Positions 33,116 to 43,146 are shown, counted from the first letter of the stretch. The stretch: DNA of 64,000 nucleotides from Georgenia satyanarayanai (GCF_900116375.1 NZ_UETB01000010.1:1-64000); one strand, 5' to 3'. Notes: a model not told the origin generated them from the sequence alone. Program-made: numbers and translations.

Positions 33116-33982
33116 ATGGACATCGACACCCAGGCAATGAAGGACTTCCCGGAGCAGAGCCAGCCCTGGCCGGGCCGGACCGACCGGCTCGACCCCGTGC
33201 CCGACCACGGCGAGACCAGCTACGTGGGTCGCGGCCGCCTCGAGGGCAAGCGTGCCCTCATCACCGGCGGCGACTCCGGCATCGGCCGGGCCACCGCGAT
33301 CGCCTTCGCCAAGGAGGGCGCCGACGTCGCGATCTCCTACCTCGAGGTCGAGCAGGAGGACGCCGAGGAGACGAGGAAGCACGTCGAGGCCGCCGGCCGC
33401 CGCTGCCTCCTCCTCCCCACCGACCAGCGCACCGAGGAGGCGAACATCGCCCTGGCCCGGGCCGCCGTCGAGGGGCTCGGCGGGATCGACGTCCTCGTCA
33501 ACAACGCTGGCTACCAGATGGCCCAGGACTCCCTCGCGGACATCAGCGACGAGCAGCTGCGCCAGACCTACGAGACGAACATCTTCTCGATCTTCTGGCT
33601 GACCAAGGCGCTGCTCGACGACCTCGAGCCGGGCGCGAGCGTCATCAACTGCACCTCGATCCAGGCCTTCCAGCCCTCGGAGACGCTGCTCGACTACGCC
33701 TCGACGAAGGCCGCGATCAACAACTTCACCGTCAACCTCGCCGCCGAGCTCGGCCCCCGGGGCATCCGCGTCAACGCCGTGGCGCCCGGCCCGATCTGGA
33801 CGCCGCTCCAGCCGGCCACCAAGCCCGCGGAGTCCCTGCCGGAGTTCGGCAAGAACGCCCCGCTCGGCCGGGCCGGCCACCCGATCGAGGTCGCCACGGC
33901 CTTCGTCTACCTCGCCACCGACGACGCGAGCTACGTCTCCGGGACCGTCCTGGGCGTCACGGGCGGCAAGCCCGTCTTCTGA
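33116..33982 (+). CDS. SDR family oxidoreductase (YghA/general stress type)
   Basis: The 288-aa protein has an N-terminal extension PEQSQPWPGRTDRLDPVPDH typical of the glucose-dehydrogenase-like stress SDRs. Then come the cofactor motif ALITGGDSGIGRATAIAFAK, VLVNNAGYQMAQDSLADISD, and the catalytic Ser-Tyr-Lys set in INCTSIQAF and LLDYASTKAAINNFTVNLAA. GIRVNAVAPGPIWTPLQPAT and VSGTVLGVTGGKPVF close the fold. The stop is one base before the next gene, so the two are probably co-transcribed. Confidence 0.93.
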   Translation: MDIDTQAMKDFPEQSQPWPGRTDRLDPVPDHGETSYVGRGRLEGKRALITGGDSGIGRATAIAFAKEGADVAISYLEVEQEDAEETRKHVEAAGRRCLLLPTDQRTEEANIALARAAVEGLGGIDVLVNNAGYQMAQDSLADISDEQLRQTYETNIFSIFWLTKALLDDLEPGASVINCTSIQAFQPSETLLDYASTKAAINNFTVNLAAELGPRGIRVNAVAPGPIWTPLQPATKPAESLPEFGKNAPLGRAGHPIEVATAFVYLATDDASYVSGTVLGVTGGKPVF

Positions 33983-33983
33983 G

Positions 33984-35123
33984 ATGACCCGCACCGCGAG
34001 GACGACGACGGCGGGCCTGCTCGCCGTCGTCGTCCTCACCGCGTGCGGGGGTGGCGAGGAGGCCAAGGAGCAGGCGTCCGTCCCGAGCCCGACGACGACG
34101 GCGCCCGCTCCCGAGCCGACGACGACGACGACCGAGCCCGTCCCTCAGGAGCCGGAGGTGCTGGCCACCGGCCTCGACGTCCCGTGGGGCGTGGCGTTCC
34201 TGCCCGACGGCACGGCCCTGGTGACCGAACGCGACACCGCCCGGGTGCTCGAGCTCGTCCCGGGCGAGGAGCCGCGCGAGCTCGCGACCGTGCCCGGGGT
34301 GGCCGCGGAGAACGAGACGGGGCTGCTGGGGATCGCCGTCTCGCCGGACTTCGCCGACAACGGCCGCGTCTTCGTCTACCTCACCACCGGGTCGGACAAC
34401 CGGGTGCTGCGGATGGTGCACGACGGCGAGCGGCTCGTGCCCGACGCCGTCGTCCTCGAGGGCATCCCGCGCGAGACCTACCACTCGGGCGGGCGCATCC
34501 ACTTCGGCCCGGACGGCTACCTCTACGTCGCCACCGGGGACGCCGCCGTCCCGTCGACGTCGCAGGACCCGGACTCGCTCGGCGGGAAGATCCTGCGGGT
34601 CGACGAGGACGGCGCGCCGGCCCCCGGCAACCCGGACGCGGGCTCGCCGGTGTGGTCGCTGGGGCACCGCAACGTCCAGGGCCTGGGCTGGGACGCCGAG
34701 GGGCGGATGTTCGCCTCGGAGTTCGGGCAGGACACGTGGGACGAGCTCAACCTCGTCGAGGCGGGTGCCAACTACGGATGGCCCGAGGTGGAGGGCACCG
34801 CCGAGACCGCCGACTACGCGGACCCGCTCGTCACCTGGCGCCCGGCGGACGCCTCCCCCAGCGGCATCGCCGTGACCGACGACGCCGTGTACGTGGCGGC
34901 GCTGCGCGGACAGTCCCTGTGGCGGGTGGCGCTGGCGCCGGACGGCGGCACCGGCGAGCCGCAGCGCCTCCTCGAGGGAGAGTACGGACGCCTGCGGACG
35001 GTGACGGTCGCGCCGGACGGGCGGCTGTGGCTGGTCACGTCCAACACCTTCCGCGGGGAGCCGGGCGCGCAGGACGACCGCGTCGTCGCCGTCGCCGAGG
35101 AGTGGCTGGCGTCCCGGGGGTGA
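33984..35123 (+). CDS. PQQ-dependent sugar dehydrogenase family lipoprotein (Hhip/YliI-like)
   Basis: The 379-aa protein has a lipoprotein signal (TAGLLAVVVLTACGGGEE) and a Thr/Pro linker. A six-bladed soluble-glucose-dehydrogenase propeller follows: LDVPWGVAFLPDGTALVTER, ENETGLLGIAVSPDFADNGR, YHSGGRIHFGPDGYLYVATG, WSLGHRNVQGLGWDAEGRMF and EFGQDTWDELNLVEAGANYG. The calcium/PQQ-binding positions appear present, but many of these proteins bind no PQQ. It acts outside the membrane. No PQQ synthesis genes are in the window. Confidence 0.9.
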   Translation: MTRTARTTTAGLLAVVVLTACGGGEEAKEQASVPSPTTTAPAPEPTTTTTEPVPQEPEVLATGLDVPWGVAFLPDGTALVTERDTARVLELVPGEEPRELATVPGVAAENETGLLGIAVSPDFADNGRVFVYLTTGSDNRVLRMVHDGERLVPDAVVLEGIPRETYHSGGRIHFGPDGYLYVATGDAAVPSTSQDPDSLGGKILRVDEDGAPAPGNPDAGSPVWSLGHRNVQGLGWDAEGRMFASEFGQDTWDELNLVEAGANYGWPEVEGTAETADYADPLVTWRPADASPSGIAVTDDAVYVAALRGQSLWRVALAPDGGTGEPQRLLEGEYGRLRTVTVAPDGRLWLVTSNTFRGEPGAQDDRVVAVAEEWLASRG

Positions 35124-35136
35124 CTATGGTGGCGCG

Positions 35137-35847
35137 GTGGACCGGCACCTGGCGCAGGCGCGCAGCGACCTCGAGCGGCTCGTCGCGAGGGGCGCCGCCG
35201 GTGAGCTGGCACAGCCGCCGGAGGTGCACCGGGTCGACGCCCAGGCGCGCGCGGAGTACCGGCCGGCGGCCGTGCTCCTCCTCCTCACCCCGACCGCCGC
35301 GCGGCCGGACGTCTTCCCCGGCCTCGACCTCTACCTCGTGCAGCGCTCCCCGCTGCTGCGCCACCACCCCGGGCAGATCGCGCTGCCCGGTGGGCGCGCC
35401 GACGCGGGCGACACCGGGCCTGCCGCCACCGCGCTGCGCGAGGCGCACGAGGAGATCGGCCTGGTGCCCGGGCGCGTCGACGTCATCGGCACGCTGCCCG
35501 AGGTGGCCGTGCCGATCAGCCGCTTCCTCGTCACGCCCGTGGTCGGCTGGGCGGCCGACCCGGGCGACCTCGCGCGCGTGGAGGCGGGCGAGGTGCTTCA
35601 CACGCTGCGGCTGCCGGTCAGCGACCTCCTCGACCCCGCCGGGCGCTCCACGGTGACGATCCACGGCCACGGCAGCGCCGGCTTCGCGGTGCAGGGCGGC
35701 TGGGTGTGGGGCTTCACCGGGAACCTGCTCGACGGCGTCTTCGACGAGCTCGGGTGGACGCGTCCGTGGGACCGCTCGCGGGAGTACGCCATGTCGATGG
35801 CCGAGGCGCGGGGCGACACCCTGCCGCCGGCGACGCCGGAGGGCTGA
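35137..35847 (+). CDS. NUDIX hydrolase, CoA pyrophosphatase (NudL) type
   Basis: The 236-aa protein has the CoA-diphosphatase extension before the box, LVQRSPLLRHHPGQIALPGG. The NUDIX box itself is GGRADAGDTGPAATALREAH, followed by EEIGL. It would split CoA into phosphopantetheine and adenosine 3',5'-bisphosphate. GTG 35137 gives MDRHLAQARSDLERLVARGA. It is 13 bases after the dehydrogenase gene, and its stop is 2 bases from the convergent second NUDIX gene. Confidence 0.9.
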   Translation: MDRHLAQARSDLERLVARGAAGELAQPPEVHRVDAQARAEYRPAAVLLLLTPTAARPDVFPGLDLYLVQRSPLLRHHPGQIALPGGRADAGDTGPAATALREAHEEIGLVPGRVDVIGTLPEVAVPISRFLVTPVVGWAADPGDLARVEAGEVLHTLRLPVSDLLDPAGRSTVTIHGHGSAGFAVQGGWVWGFTGNLLDGVFDELGWTRPWDRSREYAMSMAEARGDTLPPATPEG

Positions 35848-35849
35848 GC

Positions 35850-36332
35850 TCAGCGCACGAACCGCGGACCGGCGGCCGGGTCCGCGCGGGCGGCGAGGGC
35901 GTCGGCGATGCGCGTGGCCGACGACGGCGCGAGCGCCTGCGGCAGCGTGTCCAGGGGGAACCAGCCCACCTCGAGGGACTCGTCGTCGGCGACGCGCGCC
36001 TGCCCGGACACGTACTCGCACAGGAAGGCGAGCGAGAGGTACTGCGCCTGGTCCCCGTTGGGATAGGTGACGACGTCGCCGCTGTCGACCGACGCGAGCG
36101 CGAGGACGCGGGCGACGACGCCCGTCTCCTCGAGCACCTCGCGCACGGCGGCGCGGGCGGGCTGCTCGCCGGGGTCGAGGATGCCGCTGATCGCCGCCCA
36201 CATCCCGTTGTCGGCGCGGCGGCCGAGGAGCACCTGGTCGCCGTCGAGGACGACGGCGGTCACGCCGGAGAGCCACAGCGGCGCCGTCCCGACGTGGGCA
36301 CGCAGGGCGGTGACGAACTCCGGGACCGGCAT
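35850..36332 (-). CDS. NUDIX hydrolase
   Basis: The 160-aa protein has a NUDIX box reading GILDPGEQPARAAVREVLEE then TGVVA, after WLSGVTAVVLDGDQVLLGRR. The downstream QYLSLAFLCEYVSGQARVAD and ESLEVGWFPLDTLP are usual for ADP-ribose/8-oxo-dGTP type members; the substrate is not certain. Start ATG 36332 follows the stop of the radical SAM gene by 19 bases on the same strand. Confidence 0.9.
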   Translation of the reverse strand: MPVPEFVTALRAHVGTAPLWLSGVTAVVLDGDQVLLGRRADNGMWAAISGILDPGEQPARAAVREVLEETGVVARVLALASVDSGDVVTYPNGDQAQYLSLAFLCEYVSGQARVADDESLEVGWFPLDTLPQALAPSSATRIADALAARADPAAGPRFVR

Positions 36333-36351
36333 CAGGCCAGTGTGCCAGCCC

Positions 36352-37383
36352 TCAGAACAGGGCCGCCTGCATGACGGCGTCCGGGGCCTGGGCGGGTGCC
36401 TCCGGCTCCCGCTCCGGAGCCCGCAGCCGGGAGCCGCGGGCCAGGCCGTGGCGGCGCAGCAGCGGCCGCACCCGCTCGGCGAGCCACGTGCGGTACGCGT
36501 CCGGCGCGTAGGAGCCGCGGCCGTACAGGCGCCGGTACTCGGGCACGAGCGCGGGCCGGTGCATCTCCAGCCACTGCAGGTACCAGTCCTTGACGCCCGG
36601 GCGCAGGTGCGCGGCCATGACCGAGGCCGAGGTGGCACCGGCCTCGGCGATGGCGGCGAGAAGGGCGTCGAGGTGCTCACGGGAGTCGGTGACCCACGGC
36701 AGGACCGGGGCGACCATGACGTGGCAGTCCAGGCCGGTCTCGCGGATCGCGCGCACGAGGTCGAGGCGGGCGCGCGGGCTGGGTGTCCCCGGCTCGAGGA
36801 GGTGCTGGAGGTCGGCGTCGAGGACGGCGAGGGAGATGCCGAGCGACACGGGCACGTGCGCGGCGGCCTCACCGAGCAGCGGCAGGTCACGGCGCAGGAG
36901 GGTGCCCTTGGTGAGGACCGACAGCGGCGTGCCGGACGCGACGAGCGCGCCGATGATGCCGGGCATGAGCCGGTAGCGGCCCTCGGCGCGCTGGTACGGG
37001 TCGGTGTTCGTCCCGAGCGCCACCTGCTCGCGCGTCCAGGAGGGCTTGGCCAGGTCTCGGGCGAGCACCTCGGGAGCGTTGACCTTGACGACGATCTGGC
37101 TGTCGAAGTCGGCGCCGACGTCCATGTCGAGGTACGTGTGGGTGGAACGGGCGTAGCAGTACACGCAGGCGTGGCTGCAGCCCCGGAAGGGGTTGACGGT
37201 CCAGCGGAAGGGCATGCGCGAGGCGGCCGGCACCCGGTTGAGCACCGAGCGCGCCGTCACCTCGTGGAAGACGATGCCCGCGAACTCGGGCGTGCGGACG
37301 GTCCGGACCAGGCCCGCCATCTTCCGCAGCCCCGGCAGCGCGGCGTCGTCCTCGGCCGTGATCTCCTGCCCGTCCCACCGCAT
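36352..37383 (-). CDS. Radical SAM protein, Rv2578c family
   Basis: The 343-aa protein begins MRWDGQEITAEDDAALPGLR, characteristic for the Rv2578c family. It carries the iron-sulfur motif NPFRGCSHACVYCYARSTHT (CxxxCxxC) and the SPL-like continuation PEVLARDLAKPSWTREQVAL, GTNTDPYQRAEGRYRLMPGI. The reaction is unknown; the family resembles spore photoproduct lyase-like SPASM-lacking enzymes and often stands alone. The tail APERE-PEAPAQAPD is a disordered end. It is divergent from the ArsR gene. Confidence 0.9.
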   Translation of the reverse strand: MRWDGQEITAEDDAALPGLRKMAGLVRTVRTPEFAGIVFHEVTARSVLNRVPAASRMPFRWTVNPFRGCSHACVYCYARSTHTYLDMDVGADFDSQIVVKVNAPEVLARDLAKPSWTREQVALGTNTDPYQRAEGRYRLMPGIIGALVASGTPLSVLTKGTLLRRDLPLLGEAAAHVPVSLGISLAVLDADLQHLLEPGTPSPRARLDLVRAIRETGLDCHVMVAPVLPWVTDSREHLDALLAAIAEAGATSASVMAAHLRPGVKDWYLQWLEMHRPALVPEYRRLYGRGSYAPDAYRTWLAERVRPLLRRHGLARGSRLRAPEREPEAPAQAPDAVMQAALF

Positions 37384-37441
37384 GACGGCAGTCGAACACA
37401 TGTACGAGCAGACGTCAACCACTCCTCAGGCGCGGCTTGGC

Positions 37442-37463
37442 GACTTGATATAGTCGTCAAGTC
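37442..37463. promoter_or_regulatory. Inverted repeat, probable ArsR operator
   Basis: GACTTGA and TCAAGTC frame an 8-base centre (TATAGTCG) 26 bases before the regulator's GTG. The AT-rich centre is unusual in this genome. A dimeric ArsR binding here would repress both its own operon and possibly the divergent radical SAM gene. Confidence 0.6.
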
Positions 37464-37489
37464 ATCTGTTGCCTCGTCCTGGAGGACCC

Positions 37490-37834
37490 GTGCCCGACCG
37501 CGCCATCGACACGCCCGTCTACGTCATGAAGGCGGAGCTCTTCAAGGCACTCGGGCACCCGGTCCGGATCAGGGCCCTCGAGCTCCTGCGCGACGGCGAC
37601 CGGCCGGTGAGCACCCTCCTCACGGAGATCGGCATCGAGGCCTCCCACCTGTCGCAGCACCTGGCCGTCCTGCGCCGCGCCGGGGTGGTGGCCAAGTCCC
37701 GGCAGGGCAACACCGTCACCTACACGCTCGTCGACGACTCTCTCGCGACCATGCTCGACGCCGCGCGCACCTTCCTCCTCGGCTCGCACGGCCGGACCAG
37801 AGAGGCTCTGGGCAGCGACGGGCAGGCACGATGA
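37490..37834 (+). CDS. ArsR-family winged-helix repressor
   Basis: The 114-aa protein has the ArsR HTH: MKAELFKALGHPVRIRALEL and IEASHLSQHLAVLRRAGVVA, then QGNTVTYTLVDDSLATMLDA. The metal-binding ELCVCDL motif is absent (VSTLLTEIGI stands there), so it probably senses something other than arsenite. GTG 37490 has GGAGG 4-5 bases upstream. The 3' end overlaps the next ATG (ATGA), so it is co-translated with the SulP transporter and most likely regulates it. Confidence 0.9.
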   Translation: MPDRAIDTPVYVMKAELFKALGHPVRIRALELLRDGDRPVSTLLTEIGIEASHLSQHLAVLRRAGVVAKSRQGNTVTYTLVDDSLATMLDAARTFLLGSHGRTREALGSDGQAR

Positions 37835-39576
37835 GCGGCCCCACTCCCCTCGCCCCACGCCCGACCTGGCGCTCGGCCCTCCGCCACGTCGCCTCGCTCA
37901 CGCTTCCCCGCCGCTCGGACTACACGGGCCTGTCGCGCTCCTGGCGCGGAGACCTCGTCGCCGGCGTCACGGTCGGCGTCGTCGCGCTCCCGCTGGCCCT
38001 GGGCTTCGGCGTCGCGTCCGGCGTGGGTCCGGCGGCCGGGCTCATCACCGCCATCGTCGCAGGCCTCGTCGCCGCCGTGCTCGGCGGCTCGCACCTGCAG
38101 GTGTCGGGACCGACCGGCGCCATGACCGTCGTGCTCATCCCCGTGGTGGCGCGCTACGGGACGGAGGCGGTCTTCGCGCTGTCGATCCTCGCCGGTGTCC
38201 TCGTCGTCATCATGGGGCTCGTGGGGATGGGACGACTCGTCTCCGTCATCCCGTGGCCGGTGGTCGAGGGGTTCACTCTCGGCATCGGCGTCATCATCCT
38301 CCTCCAGCAGGTCCCCCTCGCCCTCGACACCGAGCGCCCCCAGGTGGAGAACGCCGGGTCCGCCGCCGTGGAGACGCTGCGCGTCACCGACTGGGAGCGT
38401 GCGGTGGCCCCGCTGGCGGTGACCGTCGGCGTCGTCGTCCTCATGGTCGTGCTCTCCCGGTTGCGCCGGTCGCTGCCGGCCTCGCTCGTCGCCGTCGCCG
38501 TCGCCACCGTCGTCGTCGAGCTCACGTCGCTCGACGTCGACCGGATCGGCGCCCTGCCCGACGCGTTGCCCTCCCTCCAGGTGCCCGCCTGGGACTCCTC
38601 CGCACTCGCGGCCATGCTCCCGTCGGCCATGGCGATCGCGGCCCTCGCGGCGCTGGAGAGTCTGCTCTCGGCGCGGGTGGCGGACGGCATGGTCGAGACC
38701 GTGCCGGACACCGACGCCAACCGCGAGCTCGTCGGCCAGGGCATGGCCAACGTCGCCAGCGGGCTCTTCGGCGGCATGCCGGCGACCGGTGCGATCGCCC
38801 GCACCGCCGTCAACGTCCGCGCCGGCGCGCGCACCCGTGTGGCCGCCGCGAGCCACGCCGTCGTGCTCGTCCTCATCGTCCTGGCTCTCACGCCGGTCGT
38901 CGCGCTCATCCCGATGTCGGCCCTCGCCGGTGTCCTCGTCGTCACCGCGTTCCGGATGATCGACCTGCGCACCGGACGCGCGATCCTGCGCGCCACCCGG
39001 GCCGACGCCGTCGTCTACCTCTCCACCGTCGTCGTGACAATCGTCTTCGACCTCGTCGTCGCGGTCCAGGTCGGCGTCGCGGTCGCCGCGCTCCTCGCAC
39101 TACGGGCGATGGCGCGCGTCTCGGGCCTCACCCGGCGCGACCTCCCGCCGGAGCTCGCCCCCGAGGAGGAGGACGCGCTCCTCGACGAGCACGTCGCCGT
39201 CTACCACTTCCGCGGCGCGCTCTTCTTCGGCGGGACCAAGCGCTTCCTCGACGAGATGACGGCGGTCAAGGACGTGCGCGTCGTCGTCCTCGCCCTGCGC
39301 GAGGTGCGCGTCATGGACGCCTCCGGAGCCCACGCGCTCGGCGAGATCATCACCGACCTGCGCCGGCGCGGGATCACCGTGCTCCTCAAGGGGCTGGACG
39401 CGCAGCAGCTGAGGATGTCGGCCGCCGTCGGGGTCCTCGACGCCCTCGGGGACGAGCACCACTACTTCGACGACCTGCTGGCCGCCGTCGCCCACGCGCG
39501 CCACCACGTGCGCTTCGAGGTGCGCGGCGGCGCCGTGCCGGGATGCAGCACGGCCGCCGTCGCGCCGGCTCGCTAG
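37831..39576 (+). CDS. SulP family anion transporter with STAS domain
   Basis: The 581-aa protein has a membrane domain of 10-14 helices: [82 protein letters not shown]-terminal STAS domain follows: [40 protein letters not shown]. SulP proteins carry sulfate, bicarbonate or other anions; the ion here is unknown. Control by the ArsR in the same operon is likely. Its stop overlaps that of chdC: the bases CTAG hold both TAG codons. Confidence 0.92.
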   Translation: MSGPTPLAPRPTWRSALRHVASLTLPRRSDYTGLSRSWRGDLVAGVTVGVVALPLALGFGVASGVGPAAGLITAIVAGLVAAVLGGSHLQVSGPTGAMTVVLIPVVARYGTEAVFALSILAGVLVVIMGLVGMGRLVSVIPWPVVEGFTLGIGVIILLQQVPLALDTERPQVENAGSAAVETLRVTDWERAVAPLAVTVGVVVLMVVLSRLRRSLPASLVAVAVATVVVELTSLDVDRIGALPDALPSLQVPAWDSSALAAMLPSAMAIAALAALESLLSARVADGMVETVPDTDANRELVGQGMANVASGLFGGMPATGAIARTAVNVRAGARTRVAAASHAVVLVLIVLALTPVVALIPMSALAGVLVVTAFRMIDLRTGRAILRATRADAVVYLSTVVVTIVFDLVVAVQVGVAVAALLALRAMARVSGLTRRDLPPELAPEEEDALLDEHVAVYHFRGALFFGGTKRFLDEMTAVKDVRVVVLALREVRVMDASGAHALGEIITDLRRRGITVLLKGLDAQQLRMSAAVGVLDALGDEHHYFDDLLAAVAHARHHVRFEVRGGAVPGCSTAAVAPAR

Positions 39577-40256
39577 CCGCGGGGCAGCTTCTCCACGATC
39601 TCACCGAGCTCGCGGCGCGGGCCCGTGAAGAAGGGGACCTCCTCGCGGACGTGGCGGCGGGCCTCGGTGGCGCGCAGGTCACGCATGAGGTCGACGATGC
39701 GGCCGAGGTCGTCGGCCTCGAAGCCGAGCAGCCACTCGTAGTCACCCAGCGCGAAGGCCGCGATCGTGTTGGCGCGCACGTCGCCGTAGTCGCGGGCCGC
39801 CAGGCCGTGGTCGCGGAGCATGGTGCTGCGCTCCTCCGGGGGCAGCAGGTACCACTCGTAGCTGCGGACGAAGGGGTAGACGCAGAGGAAGCCGCGCGGC
39901 TCCTCGCCCATGATGAAGGAGGGCAGGTGCCCGCGGTTGAACTCCGCGGGGCGGTGGGTGCCCACCTGGGACCACACCGGCTCCAGGGCGCCGCCGAGGT
40001 TGCTGGCGAGGAGCCGGTGGTAGGCCTCCTGCACCGCCTCGACGTCCTCGGCCCACCACCACACCATGAGGTCGGCGTCGGCCCGGAAGCCCGCGACGTC
40101 GTACCAGCCGCGCACGGTGAGGCCAGGGACGTCCGCCAGGTCCGCGAGGACGTCGCGGACGAGGCCGGCGCGCACGTCGTCCTCCTCGGGCAGCGGCTGG
40201 ATCGCCCGGAACACGGAGTACATGACGTAGGCGGACTGGGGCTGGGCGGAGCTCAC
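39573..40256 (-). CDS. chdC: Coproheme decarboxylase ChdC (HemQ)
   Basis: ChdC turns iron-coproporphyrin III into haem b with hydrogen peroxide, the last step of the coproporphyrin-dependent pathway. The 227-aa sequence carries [60 protein letters not shown] (proximal His), and [23 protein letters not shown] 40256 has AGGAGG at 8 bases. It is the partner of the ferrochelatase gene 31 bases upstream. Confidence 0.95.
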   Translation of the reverse strand: MSSAQPQSAYVMYSVFRAIQPLPEEDDVRAGLVRDVLADLADVPGLTVRGWYDVAGFRADADLMVWWWAEDVEAVQEAYHRLLASNLGGALEPVWSQVGTHRPAEFNRGHLPSFIMGEEPRGFLCVYPFVRSYEWYLLPPEERSTMLRDHGLAARDYGDVRANTIAAFALGDYEWLLGFEADDLGRIVDLMRDLRATEARRHVREEVPFFTGPRRELGEIVEKLPRG

Positions 40257-40287
40257 GGGCTCTTCCTCCTGGTGTGGTGGGACGGGG

Positions 40288-41385
40288 TCAGTCGGCGGTG
40301 CCGGCGAGGACCGGGATGCCGGTGACCTCACCGTGGCGCATCCGGCAGCTGCCGGGCGGGGCGACGTCGGGGAAGGCCGGCAGCTGCCCGCGCACGGTCA
40401 CCTGCGGCTCCTCGCCCCGCTCGCGGGCGGCGCGCTCGAGGACGAGGTCGACGAGCCCGGAGACGAAGACCGGCGCGATGCCCGCCGTCGCGGCGCGGGC
40501 CGCGTCCATGCCGAGCTCGCGGGCCGTCTCCATCGCCTCGGTGTCCAGGTCCCAGGCCACCTCCATGTGGTCGGAGATGAAGCCGATCGGGGCGATGACG
40601 ACGCGCGTGACGCCGTCCTCGGCGAGCTGGGCGAGGTGGTCGTTGACGTCCGGCTCGAGCCACGGCGTACGCGGGTCGCCCGAGCGCGAGCAGTAGGACA
40701 GCGACGAGGTGACGGTCAGGCCGCGCTCGCGCAGGGTGGCGTCGATGGCGGCCCGGACGTCCTCGTGCTGCTCGCGGTAGCCGGGGCCGGTGGCGGCCGA
40801 CGCGTCCTGCATGGTGTCGGGGATCGAGTGGGTGACGTAGGCGATGTGGACGCCCTCGCCCGCGGGCAGCTGCTCCACGGCCGCGAGGACGGCATCGGTG
40901 TTGGCGTCGACGAAGCCCGGGTCGTTGAAGAAGGGGCGCAGGACGTCGATCTCGAGGCCCTCGGCGTCGACGCCGAGCTCGCTCACGGCCGCCGCGAGGT
41001 GCTCGCGGTACTGGCGGCTGCCGGAGTAGGAGGCGTAGGCGCTCGTGACGAGGACGAGGATGCGACGGGCACCGAAGGCGACGGCGTCCCGGAGGGTGTC
41101 GACCGTGTAGGGGTGCCAGTTGCGGTTGCCCCACAGGACCGGGAGCTCGACGCCCCGCTCGCGCAGCTCGGCCGCGAGGGCGGCGCGCAGGGCGAGGTTC
41201 TGCTCGTTGATCGGGCTCTTGCCGTCGAAGGCGAAGTAGTGCTCACCGACCTCCTCGAGCCGCTCGTCGGGGATCCCCTTGCCGCGCACGACGTTGCGCA
41301 GGAAGGGCACGACGTCCTCCGTCCTGTTCGGACCACCGAAGGAGCACAGCAGGAGGGCGTCGTAGGGCGCAGCGGGGTGGGACAT
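40288..41385 (-). CDS. cpfC: Coproporphyrin III ferrochelatase CpfC (HemH)
   Basis: CpfC inserts ferrous iron into coproporphyrin III. The 365-aa protein has [60 protein letters not shown], the active-site His in [15 protein letters not shown], and [20 protein letters not shown] with the acidic pocket residues. The start [13 protein letters not shown] fits. A C-terminal extension with two Cys ([15 protein letters not shown]) is modest. chdC follows on the same strand. Confidence 0.93.
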   Translation of the reverse strand: MSHPAAPYDALLLCSFGGPNRTEDVVPFLRNVVRGKGIPDERLEEVGEHYFAFDGKSPINEQNLALRAALAAELRERGVELPVLWGNRNWHPYTVDTLRDAVAFGARRILVLVTSAYASYSGSRQYREHLAAAVSELGVDAEGLEIDVLRPFFNDPGFVDANTDAVLAAVEQLPAGEGVHIAYVTHSIPDTMQDASAATGPGYREQHEDVRAAIDATLRERGLTVTSSLSYCSRSGDPRTPWLEPDVNDHLAQLAEDGVTRVVIAPIGFISDHMEVAWDLDTEAMETARELGMDAARAATAGIAPVFVSGLVDLVLERAARERGEEPQVTVRGQLPAFPDVAPPGSCRMRHGEVTGIPVLAGTAD

Positions 41386-41562
41386 GGTGGCGGGCTCCTC
41401 GGGACGGCGTCGCAAACGGGCTCACCGTAACATCAGATGAAGTCGCACCACGGTGGCCGAGCACACCGACCGCGGAGTCCGACGCAGCGTGCGCCGTGGA
41501 GGGGCGCGACCGGTGCGCCGCGGCTCGCCAGCTGAGCGGTCACCCCTTCCTATACTCGCGGG

Positions 41563-42336
41563 ATGGTCACCAGCAGCGGCACCGAGCGCGCCCGGAACAC
41601 GCTGGCCTACCTGCGCCGGCAGATCACCACCGGCGCGTGGGAGGTCGGCTCGCGCATCCCGATCGAGCCGGAGCTCGCCGAGACCCTCGGCGTGGGCCGC
41701 TCGACGATTCGCGAGGCCGTCCGCTCGCTCGCGAGCATCGGCATGCTCGAGACGCTGCCGGGACGCGGCACCTTCGTCCGCTCCAGCGCCCCGACGAGTG
41801 CGGTGCTCTCGGAGTTCCTCACGGCCTACACGCTCGAGGAGCTGCTCAGCTACCGCCGCGCGCTGGAGGTAGAGGCCGCGCAGCAGGCGGCGCTGCACCG
41901 GACGCCCGAGGACATCGCGGCGCTCGAGGCCTCGGTCGCGCAGTCGCTGCGCGGCGGGCAGTGCCCGGCCGTCGGACCGCGGGACACGAGCGTGGAGCTC
42001 GCCTCCCGCTTCCACTACCTGCTCTTCGACGCCGCGAAGAACCGGCTGCTCGCCTCGCTGTACGCCGGGATCACCGAGAAGCTCTCGGCGCCGGGGCACG
42101 TCGACCGCCTCACCCACGGGAGTGACGCGCAGACCATGCAGGTGGAGCACGAGCGCATCGTCGACGCCGTCCGGCGCGGTGACTTCATCGACGCGGTGCA
42201 CGCCATGGCCGACCACATGGACAACGACCTCGTCATCATCACGCCCGACGACGAGATCATCCCGCCGCTGCAGCGCTCGGCGGTGGACGTCGAGCGGATC
42301 GCAGCGGCTCGCGCCCAGGAGCGCGAACGCGCCTGA
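41563..42336 (+). CDS. FadR-type GntR-family regulator
   Basis: The 257-aa protein has the winged helix RNTLAYLRRQITTGAWEVGS, IPIEPELAETLGVGRSTIRE, AVRSLASIGMLETLPGRGTF. Next is an FCD-like helical domain with FHYLLFDAAKNRLLASLYAG and QVEHERIVDAVRRGDFIDAV, containing the His positions of metal-dependent effector binding. The effector and targets are unknown; no metabolic operon is adjacent. It converges on the next gene with 6 bases between stops. Confidence 0.9.
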   Translation: MVTSSGTERARNTLAYLRRQITTGAWEVGSRIPIEPELAETLGVGRSTIREAVRSLASIGMLETLPGRGTFVRSSAPTSAVLSEFLTAYTLEELLSYRRALEVEAAQQAALHRTPEDIAALEASVAQSLRGGQCPAVGPRDTSVELASRFHYLLFDAAKNRLLASLYAGITEKLSAPGHVDRLTHGSDAQTMQVEHERIVDAVRRGDFIDAVHAMADHMDNDLVIITPDDEIIPPLQRSAVDVERIAAARAQERERA

Positions 42337-42342
42337 CGTCCC

Positions 42343-43146
42343 TCAGTCAGCGGCGGTGAAGAAGACGGTGTTGCCGCCCCAGCCGGTGCTGAGCGTCCAC
42401 AGACCGTCGGCGCCCTCGGGGACGGCGACGCAGATGTTGCCCTCGGCGACGCCGCCCTCGTAGAGCTCGTCGACGTCCATGAGGTCACCGGGGATGACGC
42501 CGCAGCTGTCGGTGTAGGTGCGGGCGTCGCTCCCGACGAACTGGACGGACAGGTCCATCCACGGCAGCCCGGTCTCGTCGCCGAGGTAGGTGGCGGTCAC
42601 CGGGACAAGGTAGAACTCGGTGCCCTCGGCCGGCGCCTCGTTGAACTGGTTCTCCGCCTCGATCTCCGACCAGCCCTCGCGGGGCCCGCCGAGCGTCACC
42701 TCCCACTCGCCGTCGGTCACGGGGGTGCCGACGGGGTAGGGGTTCGAGCGGGTGCCCTCCTCCTCGTCCGCAGGGGCTCCCTCGGCGGCCTCGTCGTCCG
42801 CGGCCTCGGTCGCGTCGTCCTCGGCCGGCTCGGCGCTCGGCTCCTCGGTCCGGGCGATGGGGGTGGGGGCCGCAGCCGGGGCGTCGTCGTCGCCCGCGCT
42901 CCCGATGCCGATGCCAACGGCGAGGCCGAGCACGCCGGTGGTCGTGGCGATCGCCGCGACCTGCCAGCCCTTGAGGCCGCGCCGCGGCGGCTGCGGGGCA
43001 CCTGGGAAGGACGGCTGGTACCCGGGGCCGCCGACCGGGTCCCCGTACGACGGGACCGGTGCGGCACCGTAGGGAGGGGGCACCGAACCCGGCGGCGGGA
43101 CCGGGGCGTAAGGGTTGGTCGGGTGGCCCTCGGGGGGTGTGGTCAC
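42343..43146 (-). CDS. Membrane-anchored protein with Pro-rich front and DUF4352-like domain
   Basis: The 267-aa protein has a Pro/Gly/Tyr-rich cytosolic start (NPYAPVPPPGSVPPPYGAAP) and a single membrane helix (WQVAAIATTTGVLGLAVGIG). A long acidic Ala/Glu/Asp linker then leads to a beta domain. That domain reads TDGEWEVTLGG, EFYLVPVTATYLGDETGLPW and VQFVGSDARTYTDSCGVIPG, resembling the immunoglobulin-like DUF4352/telomeric-repeat-binding-like extracellular domain. Two Cys (DSCGVI, GNICVAV) could pair outside the cell. The GTG start follows AGGAGA. Function unknown. Confidence 0.75.
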   Translation of the reverse strand: MTTPPEGHPTNPYAPVPPPGSVPPPYGAAPVPSYGDPVGGPGYQPSFPGAPQPPRRGLKGWQVAAIATTTGVLGLAVGIGIGSAGDDDAPAAAPTPIARTEEPSAEPAEDDATEAADDEAAEGAPADEEEGTRSNPYPVGTPVTDGEWEVTLGGPREGWSEIEAENQFNEAPAEGTEFYLVPVTATYLGDETGLPWMDLSVQFVGSDARTYTDSCGVIPGDLMDVDELYEGGVAEGNICVAVPEGADGLWTLSTGWGGNTVFFTAAD

